Numbered from the stretch's first letter, positions 17,003 to 25,800 are shown. The stretch: DNA of 64,000 bases from Amaricoccus macauensis (GCF_014201905.1 NZ_JACHFM010000002.1:744001-808000); one strand, 5' to 3'. Made by a program: numbers and translations. Notes: generated by a model not told the origin, from the letters alone.

Positions 17003-17700
17003 GCGAGGTCCATGCTGCGGCTGATCCGTCGGGCGAGCAGCTCGGAGGCAAGCAGCGCCGCCATGGCGATCGCCACCGACACGAGCGTGAGCCGCAGCGC
17101 CCCGGCGCCGCCGCCCGGGACTTGCGTATAGGTGTAGATCGCCGAGGGCAGGGTCTGGGTCTCGCCGGGGATGTTCGAGACGAAGGTGATCGTCGCGCCG
17201 AACTCGCCCATGGCCTTCGCGAAGGTCAGGATCATGCCGGCGATGATGCCGGGCAGCACCAGCGGCAGCGTCACGGTGAGAAAGACGAGGATCGGGCTCG
17301 CGCCGAGCGTCGCGGCCGCGGCCTCCAGCCGCCGGTCGACCGCCTCGATGGAGAGCCGGATCGAGCGGACGAGAAGCGGGAACGCCATGACGCCACAGGC
17401 GAGCGCCGCGCCGGTCCAGCGAAACGCGAAGACGATGCCGAAATGCTCGTCAAGGAAGCTGCCGATCGGCCCGCGCCGCCCCATGGTCAGGAGCAGGACA
17501 TAGCCGGTGACGACCGGCGGCAGGATGAGGGGCAAGTGGACAAGGCCGTTCACCACCGCCTTGCCGGGAAACTCCCGCCGCGCGAGAAGCCACGCCACGG
17601 CGATGCCGAACGGCAGGCTGACGAGCGTCGCCCAGACGGAGACGCGCAGGGAGAGACGGACCGCGGTCCACTCATTCGGACTGAGGCCCAGCCACTCCAT
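16999..17700 (-). CDS. modB: Molybdate ABC transporter permease
   Basis: Inner-membrane channel of the molybdate importer, 233 residues with five or six helices. It begins WLGLSPNEWTAVRLSLRVS, shows the permease loop EAAATLGASPILVFLTVTLPL that contacts ModC, and carries GEFGATITFVSNIPGETQTL, a characteristic ModB segment. It starts 18 bases after the modA stop. Confidence 0.93.
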   Translation of the reverse strand: MEWLGLSPNEWTAVRLSLRVSVWATLVSLPFGIAVAWLLARREFPGKAVVNGLVHLPLILPPVVTGYVLLLTMGRRGPIGSFLDEHFGIVFAFRWTGAALACGVMAFPLLVRSIRLSIEAVDRRLEAAAATLGASPILVFLTVTLPLVLPGIIAGMILTFAKAMGEFGATITFVSNIPGETQTLPSAIYTYTQVPGGGAGALRLTLVSVAIAMAALLASELLARRISRSMDLA

Positions 17701-17718
17701 GCCGCGCGTCCCTTCGTG

Positions 17719-18504
17719 TCAGTGGGCCGAAAGGACCGTGAAGCCCTGCTTCGTGAACAGCTCGGACACCTTTTCGGTGCGCAGGAAGTCCATCAACGCG
17801 CCCGCGTCCGCGCTCTTGGCCTCGGCGGTCACGGCGGCAGGGTAGATGATCGGCGCGTGGCTGTCTTCGGGGAAGACGCCGGCGATCTTCACCGCCTTCT
17901 CGGAGTTGGCGTCGGTCTCGTAGACGATGCCGAACGGCGCCTCGCCGGTCGCGACGAGCGCGAGGGCGGCGCGGACGTTCTCTGCCTGAGCCACATGGCC
18001 CTCGACCTGATCCCAGACGCCGAGCGAGGTCAGCGCCTCCTTGCCGTACTTGCCGGCCGGCACCGAGTCGACCTGACCCATGGCGAGCCGCCCGTCACCG
18101 AGGGCGCCGAGAAGGTCGAAGTCCTTGCCGATCTCGATCTTCGCGTCCGCGTCGGCGGGGGCGACGAGGACCAGCCGGTTGCCGAGAAGCTGGACGACGG
18201 TGTCCTTCCTCACGAGGTCACGTTCGACGAGATAGTCCATCCACGGCACGTCGGCCGAGATGAAGAGGTCGGCCGGCGCGCCCTCCTCGATCTGCTTGGC
18301 GAGCGCCGAACTGGCGGCATAGGACATCACCGCTTCCTTGCCGGTTTCGGCCTTCCATGCGGTCGCGACTTCATCGAGGGCGTTCTTCAGGCTCGCCGCC
18401 GCGAAGACGGTCACGTCAGCCGCGGCTGCCGGAACGGCGAGCAGGGCCGCGAGGGAGAGGCCGGCAACAGCGCTCCTGAGGGTGCGAATGCTTCGGTCGA
18501 ACAT
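17719..18504 (-). CDS. modA: Molybdate-binding periplasmic protein
   Basis: Captures molybdate (or tungstate) in the periplasm for ModBC. The ATG at 18504 gives 261 residues with a signal peptide (MFDRSIRTLRSAVAGLSLAA, cleavage after AAA near residue 27). The mature part starts DVTVFAAASLKNAL and contains VMSYAASSALAKQIEEGAPA, where the Ser residues contact the oxyanion, and LVLVAPAD. GGAG lies nine bases before the start; the open frame further upstream runs across the operator and is not used. Confidence 0.92.
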   Translation of the reverse strand: MFDRSIRTLRSAVAGLSLAALLAVPAAAADVTVFAAASLKNALDEVATAWKAETGKEAVMSYAASSALAKQIEEGAPADLFISADVPWMDYLVERDLVRKDTVVQLLGNRLVLVAPADADAKIEIGKDFDLLGALGDGRLAMGQVDSVPAGKYGKEALTSLGVWDQVEGHVAQAENVRAALALVATGEAPFGIVYETDANSEKAVKIAGVFPEDSHAPIIYPAAVTAEAKSADAGALMDFLRTEKVSELFTKQGFTVLSAH

Positions 18505-18564
18505 CTCGGTGCTCCGGTGAATTCCAGTCCGGGCGGGCGCCGAATGCGCCTGCCCGGAGAACCG

Positions 18565-18582
18565 ATGTATCCGGATATACAT
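18565..18582. promoter_or_regulatory. ModE-type operator upstream of modA
   Basis: Perfect arms ATGTAT (18565-18570) and ATACAT (18577-18582) flank CCGGAT; ATCCGGAT in the centre is itself palindromic. It lies about 60 bases before the modA start, as expected for a ModE site that represses molybdate uptake when molybdenum is plentiful. Assignment rests on position, symmetry and the linked modE. Confidence 0.68.
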
Positions 18583-18635
18583 AGCAAAGGAAGAGAGAAC
18601 GACCTGCATCGCTGTCGGCCAAAGGTGCCGGAGGG

Positions 18636-19025
18636 TCAGCCGAGTTCGGCGCTCGCCTCGATCTCGATCAGCGCCTCGTCCTCGATCAGCCCCGCCACCA
18701 CCACCATGGTCATCACCGGGAAATGCCGGCCCATGACGCGTCGATAGGCGTCGCCAACCTCCCGCTGCGCGTCGAGGTAGGCCTTCTTGTCAGTCACGTA
18801 CCAGGTGAGCCGGGTGATGTTGTGCGCATCGCCTCCGGCGGCGCGGACGATTGCGACGATGTTGGCGAGCGCCTGCTCCATCTGGCCGATGAAATCGTGG
18901 TGCTCGAACTTCTGCTCGGCGTTCCAACCGATCTGGCCGCCGATATAGAGCCGGCCGTCCGCCAGCAGGCCGTTGGAATAGCCCTTCGGCTTCGCCCACC
19001 CCTCGGGCTGGATGGTCTCGATCAT
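18636..19025 (-). CDS. RidA family (YjgF/YER057c/UK114) protein
   Basis: The 129-residue protein has the RidA fold pattern: PKGYSNGLLADGRLYIGGQIGWN near residues 13-35, QMEQALANIVAIVRAAGG, ITRLTWYVTD, and a C-terminal ALIEIEASAEL. Canonical RidA hydrolyses reactive enamines and imines using an Arg; here the usual C-terminal CxxR segment reads differently, so imine deaminase activity is not assured. As the last gene of the 15-gene anthranilate operon, overlapping the thioesterase stop/start by four bases, it could remove the amino group from a non-aromatic enamine CoA intermediate or detoxify side products. Confidence 0.83.
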   Translation of the reverse strand: MIETIQPEGWAKPKGYSNGLLADGRLYIGGQIGWNAEQKFEHHDFIGQMEQALANIVAIVRAAGGDAHNITRLTWYVTDKKAYLDAQREVGDAYRRVMGRHFPVMTMVVVAGLIEDEALIEIEASAELG

Positions 19026-19453
19026 CGGGCGTCTCCTTCAGTTTCGAGGGTCATTTCGCGGGTCATGCCCGCTCTGAGTTCGTCCGGCCACGGGCGCGGA
19101 CGTCCGTCCGACTTCGCGAACCAGACGAGCGTGGTGTTGAAGCGGACCCGGGGCTCGCCGTCGCAGGTGACTTCGACGAGAAGCTTGACGCTCGAGCCGC
19201 CGATGTGCGTGGGCGTGAGGGTGAAGTCGAGCCGTTCGCCGAGGCGGGACGGCTTCAGGAACACCGTCTCGTGGGCGACGGTCGGCACGCCGCGGTCCAT
19301 CGGCCCGTGGATCTCGGCGAAGCTCCAGACGAGGCGGGTGTCGAACCATTCCTCGATGGTAGCGTTCAGCATCTCGTAGTAGCGCGGATAGAACACGATC
19401 TCCGCGGGGTCGCAGTGCTGAAAGCGCACCGTGTGAGTGGTGGTGAAGGCCAT
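19022..19453 (-). CDS. Hotdog-fold acyl-CoA thioesterase, 4-hydroxybenzoyl-CoA thioesterase-like
   Basis: The 143-residue protein carries the 4HBT motif RFQHCDPAEIVFYPRYYEM with the conserved catalytic Asp at residue 15. The remaining strands follow the family pattern (SVKLLVEVTCDGEPRVRFNTTLVWF). Such enzymes hydrolyse aromatic or short-chain acyl-CoA thioesters. In this operon it may free CoA from dead-end aryl-CoA esters. It lies two bases after livF and overlaps the RidA gene. Confidence 0.85.
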   Translation of the reverse strand: MAFTTTHTVRFQHCDPAEIVFYPRYYEMLNATIEEWFDTRLVWSFAEIHGPMDRGVPTVAHETVFLKPSRLGERLDFTLTPTHIGGSSVKLLVEVTCDGEPRVRFNTTLVWFAKSDGRPRPWPDELRAGMTREMTLETEGDAR

Positions 19454-19455
19454 CG

Positions 19456-20154
19456 TCAGACTCCGAGATAACGGTCGGTCAACTCGGGCGTAAGCGCCGC
19501 GGGCTCGCCGGTCCAGACGGTGCGTCCCCGTTCGATCAGAAAGCAGCGGTCCGCGACCTGCCGGAGTTCCTTCAGGGTCTTGTCGATGACAAGGATCGCG
19601 AGGTCGCCCTTGAGCTGGTGGATTGCCGCCCAGATCTCCTGACGCACCACCGGGGCGAGGCCCTCGGTCGCCTCGTCGAGGACGAGGAGGCGCGGGTTCG
19701 TCATCAGCGCCCGGCCGATGGCGAGCATCTGCTGTTCGCCGCCCGAGAGCGTGCTGGCCCGCTGGCTGCGGCGCTCGGCGAGGCGGGGAAAGAGCGCCTC
19801 GACGCGGGTCTGGGTCCAGCCGCCGGGCCGGTCGGAGGCGCGGGCGGCGGCGGTGAGGTTTTCCTCGACGCTGAGCGGCGCGAAGCAGCGCCGCCCCTCG
19901 GGCACGAGGCCGATGCCGAGGCGCGCGACCCGGTGGATCGCCATGCCTCGCGTGGCGTGGCCGGCGAAGGTGATCGCGCCCTCGCGGGGCCGCAGGAGCG
20001 CCGAGACGGTGCGCACGGTCGTGGTCTTGCCCATGCCGTTGCGGCCCATGAGCGCCACGACCTCGCCCTCGGCCACGTCGAGATCGACGCCGAAGAGCGC
20101 CTGGCTCGCGCCGTAGAACGCGGTGACGCCCTTGAGATCGAGGAGGGTCTTCAT
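19456..20154 (-). CDS. livF: Liv-type ABC transporter ATP-binding protein (LivF)
   Basis: One of two ATPases of a branched-chain-amino-acid-type importer. The product is 232 residues with Walker A GRNGMGKTT near residues 37-45, signature LSGGEQQMLAIGRALM, Walker B RLLVLDEATEGLAP and H-loop LVIDKTL. The H-loop has Lys in place of the usual His (VIDKTLKELR instead of VEQN or VEH); LivF proteins commonly vary here. It overlaps livG by four bases. In this operon the substrate is more likely anthranilate, another aromatic acid or an aromatic amino acid than leucine. Confidence 0.9.
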   Translation of the reverse strand: MKTLLDLKGVTAFYGASQALFGVDLDVAEGEVVALMGRNGMGKTTTVRTVSALLRPREGAITFAGHATRGMAIHRVARLGIGLVPEGRRCFAPLSVEENLTAAARASDRPGGWTQTRVEALFPRLAERRSQRASTLSGGEQQMLAIGRALMTNPRLLVLDEATEGLAPVVRQEIWAAIHQLKGDLAILVIDKTLKELRQVADRCFLIERGRTVWTGEPAALTPELTDRYLGV

Positions 20155-20903
20155 GCGGCCTCGTCTCCCAGATAGGCGGTCCTGACGTCCGGGTTCGCGC
20201 GGATCTCGGCGACGGTGCCGGTGGCGATGACCCGGCCGTAGACCAGGACGGAAATACGATCGGCGAGCGCGAATACGGCTTCCATGTCGTGCTCGACCAG
20301 CAGGATCGGCGCGGTGCGGCGCAGGTCGGAGAGAAACGCCGTCATCCGCTTCGAGCCGTCGGGCGAGAGGCCGGCCATCGGCTCGTCCATCAGGAAGACC
20401 CGCGGCTTCATGGCGAGCGCCATGGCGAATTCGAGCTGGCGGCGCTCACCGTGGCTGAGATCGGCGGCGCGCATGGTCGCCCGCTCGCCGAGCCCTGCAT
20501 CGTAGAGGAAGGCCATCGCCGCGTCGGTCAGGGCGAGATCGCGCGAGACCGGGCGGAAGAAGCGGAAGACCCGGCCCTGCCGCGCCTCCACGGCCAGCAT
20601 GACGTTTTTCAGCGCCGAAAGCTCGGGCGCGATCTGGCTGACCTGAAACGTGCGGGCGAGGCCGATGCGGGCGCGGTCGGCGGCGTCGAGGTGGTCGATC
20701 GCCTGTCCCTCGAAAGCGATGGTGCCCGCGTCCTGGGGGATCTCGCCGACGATCTGCTTGATGAGCGTCGACTTGCCGGCACCGTTCGGGCCGATGAGCG
20801 CGTGGATCTCGCCCGGGAAGAGGTCGAGGGTGACGCCGCTGGTGGCCTTGAGCGCGCCGAAGGACTTCTCGAGGCCGGTGATCTTCAGGATCGGGTCAGG
20901 CAT
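20151..20903 (-). CDS. livG: Liv-type ABC transporter ATP-binding protein (LivG)
   Basis: The 250-residue ATPase has Walker A GPNGAGKST (about 37-45), the LivG-specific RIGLARTFQVSQIAPELSALKNVMLA segment with the Q-loop, signature LSHGERRQLEFAMAL, Walker B VFLMDEPMAGLSP and H-loop LLVEHDMEAVFALAD. The C terminus ends in a short LivG-like tail. It overlaps livM by eight bases and livF by four. Confidence 0.92.
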   Translation of the reverse strand: MPDPILKITGLEKSFGALKATSGVTLDLFPGEIHALIGPNGAGKSTLIKQIVGEIPQDAGTIAFEGQAIDHLDAADRARIGLARTFQVSQIAPELSALKNVMLAVEARQGRVFRFFRPVSRDLALTDAAMAFLYDAGLGERATMRAADLSHGERRQLEFAMALAMKPRVFLMDEPMAGLSPDGSKRMTAFLSDLRRTAPILLVEHDMEAVFALADRISVLVYGRVIATGTVAEIRANPDVRTAYLGDEAA

Positions 20904-21876
20904 TGGCGTTTCTCCCGGTCAGAAGGCCGATGACGCCGCCGCGCGCGAAGAGCACGACGAGAAGCAGGACGAGGCCGAGGGGCAACTGCCAGTAGTCGGT
21001 GAGATGCCCGAGCCAGGCTTCGAGCAGCACGAAGATCGCCGCGCCGATCACCGGGCCGAGCGGCCGCCCGACGCCGCCGAGGATGACGAGGACGATGAGT
21101 TCGCCCGAGATCTGCCACGACAGCATGGAGGGCGAGACGAAGCGGTTGAGATCGGCGTAGAGCGCGCCCGCGAGCGCCACGGCCATCGCCGAGAGGACGA
21201 ACGCCGCGAGGCGGACGCGGAACGGGCGCACGCCCATGGACGTGAGGCGGAGCGGGTTCTGCCGCGCCATGGCGAGGGCGAGGCCGAAGCGGGCGCGGGT
21301 CGCCATGAAGGTGAGCGCGAGCACGAGGAGCAGAAGCGCGAAGGCGATCAGGAAGAAGGTGAGCGGGTCCATCGTGTCGAGGGCGCCGAGGCTGTTCCTG
21401 ACGTAGATCGAGAGCCCGTCCTCGCCGCCATAGGCCGGCCAGGAGATCGCGAAGTAGTAGATCATCTGGGCGAAGGCGAGGGTGATCATGATGAAGTGGA
21501 CGCCGCCGGTGCGGAGCGACAGCGCGCCGATCGGCAGGGCGATGAGGCCCGCGGCGATGACGGCGGTGGCCCAGATGATCGGCATCGACGTGGTGCCGGC
21601 GAGCTCCATGGGCCAGGTCATCAGTGGCTCGTAGTTCTGCGCGGCGGAGGCGAGGATGCCGGCCGCGTAGCCGCCGATGCCGAAGAAGGCGGCGTGGCCG
21701 AAGGAGACGAGGCCGCCGTAGCCGAGGGCGAGGTTGAGCCCGACGCCCGCAAGGCCGAGGATCACGGCCTTGGTCGCCAGCGTGACGAGGTAGGGCTGGC
21801 CCGAGAGGCTGGCAATGATCGCGACCGCCAGAAAGCCGGCGAGCACGGCGATGTTGAGCAGGGATTCCCGGGTCAT
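20896..21876 (-). CDS. livM: Liv-type ABC transporter permease (LivM)
   Basis: The 326-residue integral membrane protein has about nine helices. The diagnostic stretch is NLALGYGGLVSFGHAAFFGI near residues 46-65, followed by ALAMARQNPLRLTSMGVRPF, the coupling loop, and ELIVLVILGGVGRPLGPVIG. The ATG at 21876 is chosen because it follows livH by two bases; the frame stays open upstream through livH in antiparallel coding context but that part is not a permease. Confidence 0.9.
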   Translation of the reverse strand: MTRESLLNIAVLAGFLAVAIIASLSGQPYLVTLATKAVILGLAGVGLNLALGYGGLVSFGHAAFFGIGGYAAGILASAAQNYEPLMTWPMELAGTTSMPIIWATAVIAAGLIALPIGALSLRTGGVHFIMITLAFAQMIYYFAISWPAYGGEDGLSIYVRNSLGALDTMDPLTFFLIAFALLLLVLALTFMATRARFGLALAMARQNPLRLTSMGVRPFRVRLAAFVLSAMAVALAGALYADLNRFVSPSMLSWQISGELIVLVILGGVGRPLGPVIGAAIFVLLEAWLGHLTDYWQLPLGLVLLLVVLFARGGVIGLLTGRNANA

Positions 21877-21878
21877 CG

Positions 21879-22790
21879 TCAGCTCCCCATGAGGCCGGTG
21901 GGGCGCCAGACGAGGATCAGCGCCATCAGGATGTAGATCGACATCGAGGCGAGGGCCGAGCCGACGGCGGTGGCGGCGGAGGGCTCCATGACGGTGCCGA
22001 GAAGCACGGGCAGCAGGAACCGCCCGAGGGTGTCGGTGACGCCGACGAGGATCGCGCCGGCGAGCGCGCCCTTGATCGAGCCGATGCCGCCGATCACCAC
22101 GACGACGAAGGCCATGATGAGCACCGGCTCGCCCATGCCGACCTGCACCGACTGGATCGGGCCGATCAGCGCGCCCGCGAGCCCGGCGAGCGCCGCACCG
22201 AGGGCGAAGACGATGGTATAAAGCCGGGCAATGTCGATGCCGAGAGCGGCGATCATCTCGCGGTCGGCCTCGCCGGCGCGGATCTGCACGCCGAGGCGGG
22301 TGCGGTTGATCAGCGCCCAGAGGCCGATCGCCGTCGTGACGCCGATGACGATGATCGCGAGACGGTAGGCGGGATAGGACAGCGAGCCGATGCGCACGGT
22401 GCCCGCCAGCGCCTTCGGCACGTCGAGATAGAGCGGGAAGGAGCCGAAGACCCAGCGCGTCCCCTCGGAGAAGATCAGGATGAGCGCGAAGGTCGCCAGC
22501 ACCTGATCGAGGTGATCGCGCCGGTAGAGGCGCCGCAGGACCAGCATCTCCATGAGCGCGCCCGCGAGCGCCGCGGCGGCCAGCGCCGCGACGAGGGCGA
22601 AGAGGAAGTTTCCGGTCGCGGCCGCCGCCGTCGCGGCCGCGAAGGCGCCGACCATGTAGAGACTGCCGTGGGCGAGGTTGATGAGCCCCATGACGCCGAA
22701 GACCAGCGTCAGGCCGGCGGCCATGAGAAACAGCATGGTGCCGAACTGGAGACCGTTCAGCAGCTGCTCGATGAGAAGGGTCGCGGTCAT
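21879..22790 (-). CDS. livH: Liv-type ABC transporter permease (LivH)
   Basis: The 303-residue permease begins MTATLLIEQLLNGLQFGTML and contains LTLVFGVMGLINLAHGSLYM (residues about 28-47), which is typical of LivH. The coupling loop is IRAGEADREMIAALGIDIAR, and AFVVVVIGGIGSIKGALAGA lies near residue 220. About eight helices are visible. It starts the permease/ATPase block; a 180-base gap separates it from the binding protein gene upstream. Confidence 0.92.
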   Translation of the reverse strand: MTATLLIEQLLNGLQFGTMLFLMAAGLTLVFGVMGLINLAHGSLYMVGAFAAATAAAATGNFLFALVAALAAAALAGALMEMLVLRRLYRRDHLDQVLATFALILIFSEGTRWVFGSFPLYLDVPKALAGTVRIGSLSYPAYRLAIIVIGVTTAIGLWALINRTRLGVQIRAGEADREMIAALGIDIARLYTIVFALGAALAGLAGALIGPIQSVQVGMGEPVLIMAFVVVVIGGIGSIKGALAGAILVGVTDTLGRFLLPVLLGTVMEPSAATAVGSALASMSIYILMALILVWRPTGLMGS

Positions 22791-22822
22791 GCGGGGGAAG
22801 CCTCAAGCGGTTGGCTGCGTCG

Positions 22823-22913
22823 TGGTTAACTGGTTAACGGCGCAGCGCCCCCGGTTTCGAGGGTGGCACCGGTTGGCCCGGCAGGGAAGGCGCCCTGTGG
22901 CGGGGTGGTTAAC
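22823..22913. repeat. Three copies of TGGTTAAC between the binding-protein gene and livH
   Basis: The 8-mer TGGTTAAC occurs at 22823-22830, 22831-22838 and 22906-22913 in a 182-base non-coding stretch. The first two are back to back, so two GTTAAC palindromes lie two bases apart, inside a possible stem GCTGCG (22815-22820)/CGCAGC (22841-22846). The region could hold a regulator site or an RNA hairpin that tunes permease expression relative to the binding protein. Confidence 0.45.
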
Positions 22914-22972
22914 GCCTTCCAGCCGGACGGCAGAGGCATCTTCCCGCGTGAACGGCGCCTTCCGGCGGATCG

Positions 22973-24121
22973 TCACTTCATCGGGCACTCGGCGGCGTAG
23001 GCGTCCACGTGATCCTCGAACGCGGTGCCGACGATCTTGTTGGTGACGACACCGTCGTCGCGCTTCACCACCTCGCGGGCGTAGAAGTTCTGGATCGGAT
23101 GCTGGTTGTTGCCGAACCTGAAGCTGCCGCGCACCGTCGGGAAGTCGGCCGCCTTCAGCGCCGCGTGGTAGGCGTCATGGTCGGCGATGTCGGCCTTGGC
23201 CTGCGCCGAGAGGATGAGGAGCGCGGTGTCGTAACCCTGGCTCGCATAGACCGAGGGAAGGCGCTTGTACTCGGCCTCGAACGCCTCGACGAAGGCCTTG
23301 TTGGCCGGGTTGTCGAGGTCGGGCGACCACTGGGCGGCGTTGTGGGCGCCGAGGGCGGCGTCGCCGACGGCCGGAAGCACATCCTGATCGAACGAGAAGC
23401 CCGGGCCCATCATCGGCAGGCCGGTGCCGGCGTTCGAGAACTGCTTGATGAACGAGATTCCCATGCCGCCGGGAAGGAAGAAGAAGACGCTGTCCGCGCC
23501 GGACGCCTTGATCTGGGCGATCTCGGCGGCGAAGTCGGTCTGGCCGAGCTTCACGTAGTTCTCACCCGCGAGCTCACCCTTGTAGAAGCGCTTGAAGCCG
23601 TTGAGGGAATCCTTGCCGGCCGGATAGTTCGGCGCGAGGATGAAGGCGTTCTTGTAGCCGAGGGTGTTCGAGTACTCGCCCATCGCCTCGTGCTGGTTGT
23701 CGTTCTGGTAGGCGACGTTGAAGTAGTTCGGATCACAGCCCTTGCCGGCGAGCTGCGACGGGCCGGCGTTCACCGACAGGTAGAACTTGTCCTGCTTCAC
23801 CGCCGCGGGCACGACCGCGAGCGCGATGTTCGAGAAGATGATGCCGGTCAGGATGTCGACCTTGTCGGACTGGATCATCTTGTCGGCGAGTTGGACGCCG
23901 ATCTCGGGCTTCTGCTGGTCATCCTCGGTGATGACGGTGATCTCCGAGCCCGCGTCGCCGGCCTGCTTCAGGGCGAGAAGAAAGCCGTCGCGGGCGTCGA
24001 TACCGAGGCCGGCGCCGCCGCCCGAGAGCGTGGAGATGAACCCGACCTTGAGCGGGGCGGCGGTGGCGGTGGAGGCCGCGAGAATTGCGGCGAGGGCAGC
24101 GGTGGTCAGGATGCGTTTCAT
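22973..24121 (-). CDS. Liv-type ABC transporter substrate-binding protein
   Basis: Periplasmic type I binding protein of 382 residues. The signal peptide is MKRILTTAALAAILAASTATA (21 residues not exceeded), followed by APLKVGFISTLSGGGAGLG. LTGIIFSNIALAVVPA, LGYKNAFILAPNYPAGKDS and SVYASQGYDTALLI are normal LivK-family segments. AGGAGGAACAAG precedes the ATG at 24121. Its closest functional relatives by context are aromatic-acid binding proteins of aryl-CoA operons; the ligand is inferred to be anthranilate or a similar aromatic acid. Confidence 0.88.
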   Translation of the reverse strand: MKRILTTAALAAILAASTATAAPLKVGFISTLSGGGAGLGIDARDGFLLALKQAGDAGSEITVITEDDQQKPEIGVQLADKMIQSDKVDILTGIIFSNIALAVVPAAVKQDKFYLSVNAGPSQLAGKGCDPNYFNVAYQNDNQHEAMGEYSNTLGYKNAFILAPNYPAGKDSLNGFKRFYKGELAGENYVKLGQTDFAAEIAQIKASGADSVFFFLPGGMGISFIKQFSNAGTGLPMMGPGFSFDQDVLPAVGDAALGAHNAAQWSPDLDNPANKAFVEAFEAEYKRLPSVYASQGYDTALLILSAQAKADIADHDAYHAALKAADFPTVRGSFRFGNNQHPIQNFYAREVVKRDDGVVTNKIVGTAFEDHVDAYAAECPMK

Positions 24122-24146
24122 GGTCTTGTTCCTCCTTGTCGGTCGT

Positions 24147-25769
24147 TCAGTGCGTGGCAGTGCGCAGCGCGAAGCGCTGGATCTTGCCGGTCGCTGTCTT
24201 GGGCAGCGTATCTGCGAATACCACCGAGCGGGGGTACTTGAAGGGGGCAATCGTCGCCTTCACGTGGTCCTGCAGGAGCTTCGCGGTCTCCGGCGTGTGC
24301 GGCACGCCCGGTGCGAGGACCACATGCGCCTGGACGATCATGCCGCGCTCGGCGTCGGCGATCCCGATCACGGCGCATTCGAGCACGTCCTCGTGGGCGA
24401 GAAGCGCGGCCTCGACCTCGGGGCCGGCGATGTTGTAGCCCGACGACAGGATCATGTCGTCGTTGCGGGCGGAGAAGTGGAAATAGCCGTTCTCGTCCTG
24501 CGAGAAGGTGTCACCGGTGAGGTTCCAGCCGTCGCGGACGAACACCGTCTGGCGGCTGTCGGCGAGGTAGCGGCAGCCGGTCGGGCCCTGTACCGCGAGA
24601 CGGCCGGCGGTGCCGCGGGGCACCTCGTTCATGTCGCCATCGACGATTTTCGCGCGGTAGCCGGTGACCGGCCGGCCGGTGCAGGCGGGGAAGCTGTCGC
24701 CGAAGCGGTTGGTGATGAAGATGTGCAGCATCTCGGTGCCGCCGATGCCGTCGAGCATCGGTTTGCCGGTCTTGGCCAGCCACTCGTCGTAGACCGGGGC
24801 GGGCAGCGTCTCGCCTGCCGAGACCGCGCAGCGCAGCGACGAGAGATCGGCGCCTTCGTCCATCGCCTTCAGCATGACGCGGTAGGCGGTCGGCGCGGTG
24901 AAGCAGATCGTCGCGCGGTGGGTCTCGATGATCTCGATCATGTTCTCCGGCGAGGCGGTCTCGAGCAGCGTCGCGGCGGCGCCGAAGCGGAGCGGGAAGA
25001 TCGCGAGCCCGCCGAGGCCGAAGGTAAAGGCGAGCGGCGGCGAGCCGACGAAGACGTCCTCCGGCGTCACTGACAGGACTTCCTTCGCGTAGCCATCGGC
25101 GATGATGAGCAGGTCGCGGTGGAAGTGCATCGTGGCCTTCGGCTGGCCGGTGGTGCCGGAGGTGAAGCCGAGCAGCGCCACGTCGTCGCGCCCGGTCTGC
25201 ACCGCTTCGAAGCGGACCGACTTGCGAAGGGCGGCACGGTCGAGTTCGGCGTCATGGTTGGCGGTGCCGTCGAAGCCGATCACCTTCGCGAGGAACCGGC
25301 TCTCCTTGGCGCAGGCGATCAACTCGTCCATCAGCCGCGTGTCGCAGAGCGCGATGGTGACCTCGGCCTTGTCGACGATCTTCGTCAGCTCGCCGCTGCG
25401 CAGCATCGGCATGGTGTTGACGACGACGGCGCCGGCCTTGGTGGCGGCGAGCCAGGCGGCCACCATCGCCGGGTTGTTGGCGGAGCGGATCAGCACGCGG
25501 TTGCCGGGCTGCACGCCGTAGTCCTCGACGAGGGCGTGGGCGATGCGGTTCGTCCAGTCGGCGAGTTCCTTGTAGGTGCGCTGGCGGCCGTTGCCGATCA
25601 GCGCCACGTGGTCGCCGAAACCCTGCTCGACCATGCGGTCGGTGAGTTCGACCGCGGCGTTCAGATGCTCGGGATACTCGAACCCGGTCAGGTCGATCAC
25701 CGGCCACTCCGCGAACGGCGGCAGGTTGTCGCGGGCGAAGGTGTCGGTGTGGGCGGTCGGTCCTAGCAT
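24147..25769 (-). CDS. Aryl-CoA ligase, probably 2-aminobenzoate-CoA ligase (AMP-forming)
   Basis: The 540-residue adenylate-forming enzyme is of the benzoate-CoA ligase family. The AMP-binding P-loop is LGFTSGTTGQPKATMHFHRD (about 183-202). IGGTEMLHIFI is the ATP motif, DSRQTVFVRDGWNLTGDTF the hinge region, and the catalytic Lys is in PKTATGKIQRF at the C terminus. Benzoate-CoA ligases share the GIGxTEMLHIF motif. With the 2-aminobenzoyl-CoA monooxygenase/reductase in the same operon the most likely substrate is anthranilate (abmG role in Azoarcus evansii); benzoate or salicylate cannot be excluded. The start MLGPTAHTDTFARD at 25769 lies 31 bases after the tryptophan dioxygenase stop. Confidence 0.86.
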   Translation of the reverse strand: MLGPTAHTDTFARDNLPPFAEWPVIDLTGFEYPEHLNAAVELTDRMVEQGFGDHVALIGNGRQRTYKELADWTNRIAHALVEDYGVQPGNRVLIRSANNPAMVAAWLAATKAGAVVVNTMPMLRSGELTKIVDKAEVTIALCDTRLMDELIACAKESRFLAKVIGFDGTANHDAELDRAALRKSVRFEAVQTGRDDVALLGFTSGTTGQPKATMHFHRDLLIIADGYAKEVLSVTPEDVFVGSPPLAFTFGLGGLAIFPLRFGAAATLLETASPENMIEIIETHRATICFTAPTAYRVMLKAMDEGADLSSLRCAVSAGETLPAPVYDEWLAKTGKPMLDGIGGTEMLHIFITNRFGDSFPACTGRPVTGYRAKIVDGDMNEVPRGTAGRLAVQGPTGCRYLADSRQTVFVRDGWNLTGDTFSQDENGYFHFSARNDDMILSSGYNIAGPEVEAALLAHEDVLECAVIGIADAERGMIVQAHVVLAPGVPHTPETAKLLQDHVKATIAPFKYPRSVVFADTLPKTATGKIQRFALRTATH

Positions 25770-25800
25770 CGTTCGTCTCCGCGGATCGGGGGGGGAGCGG

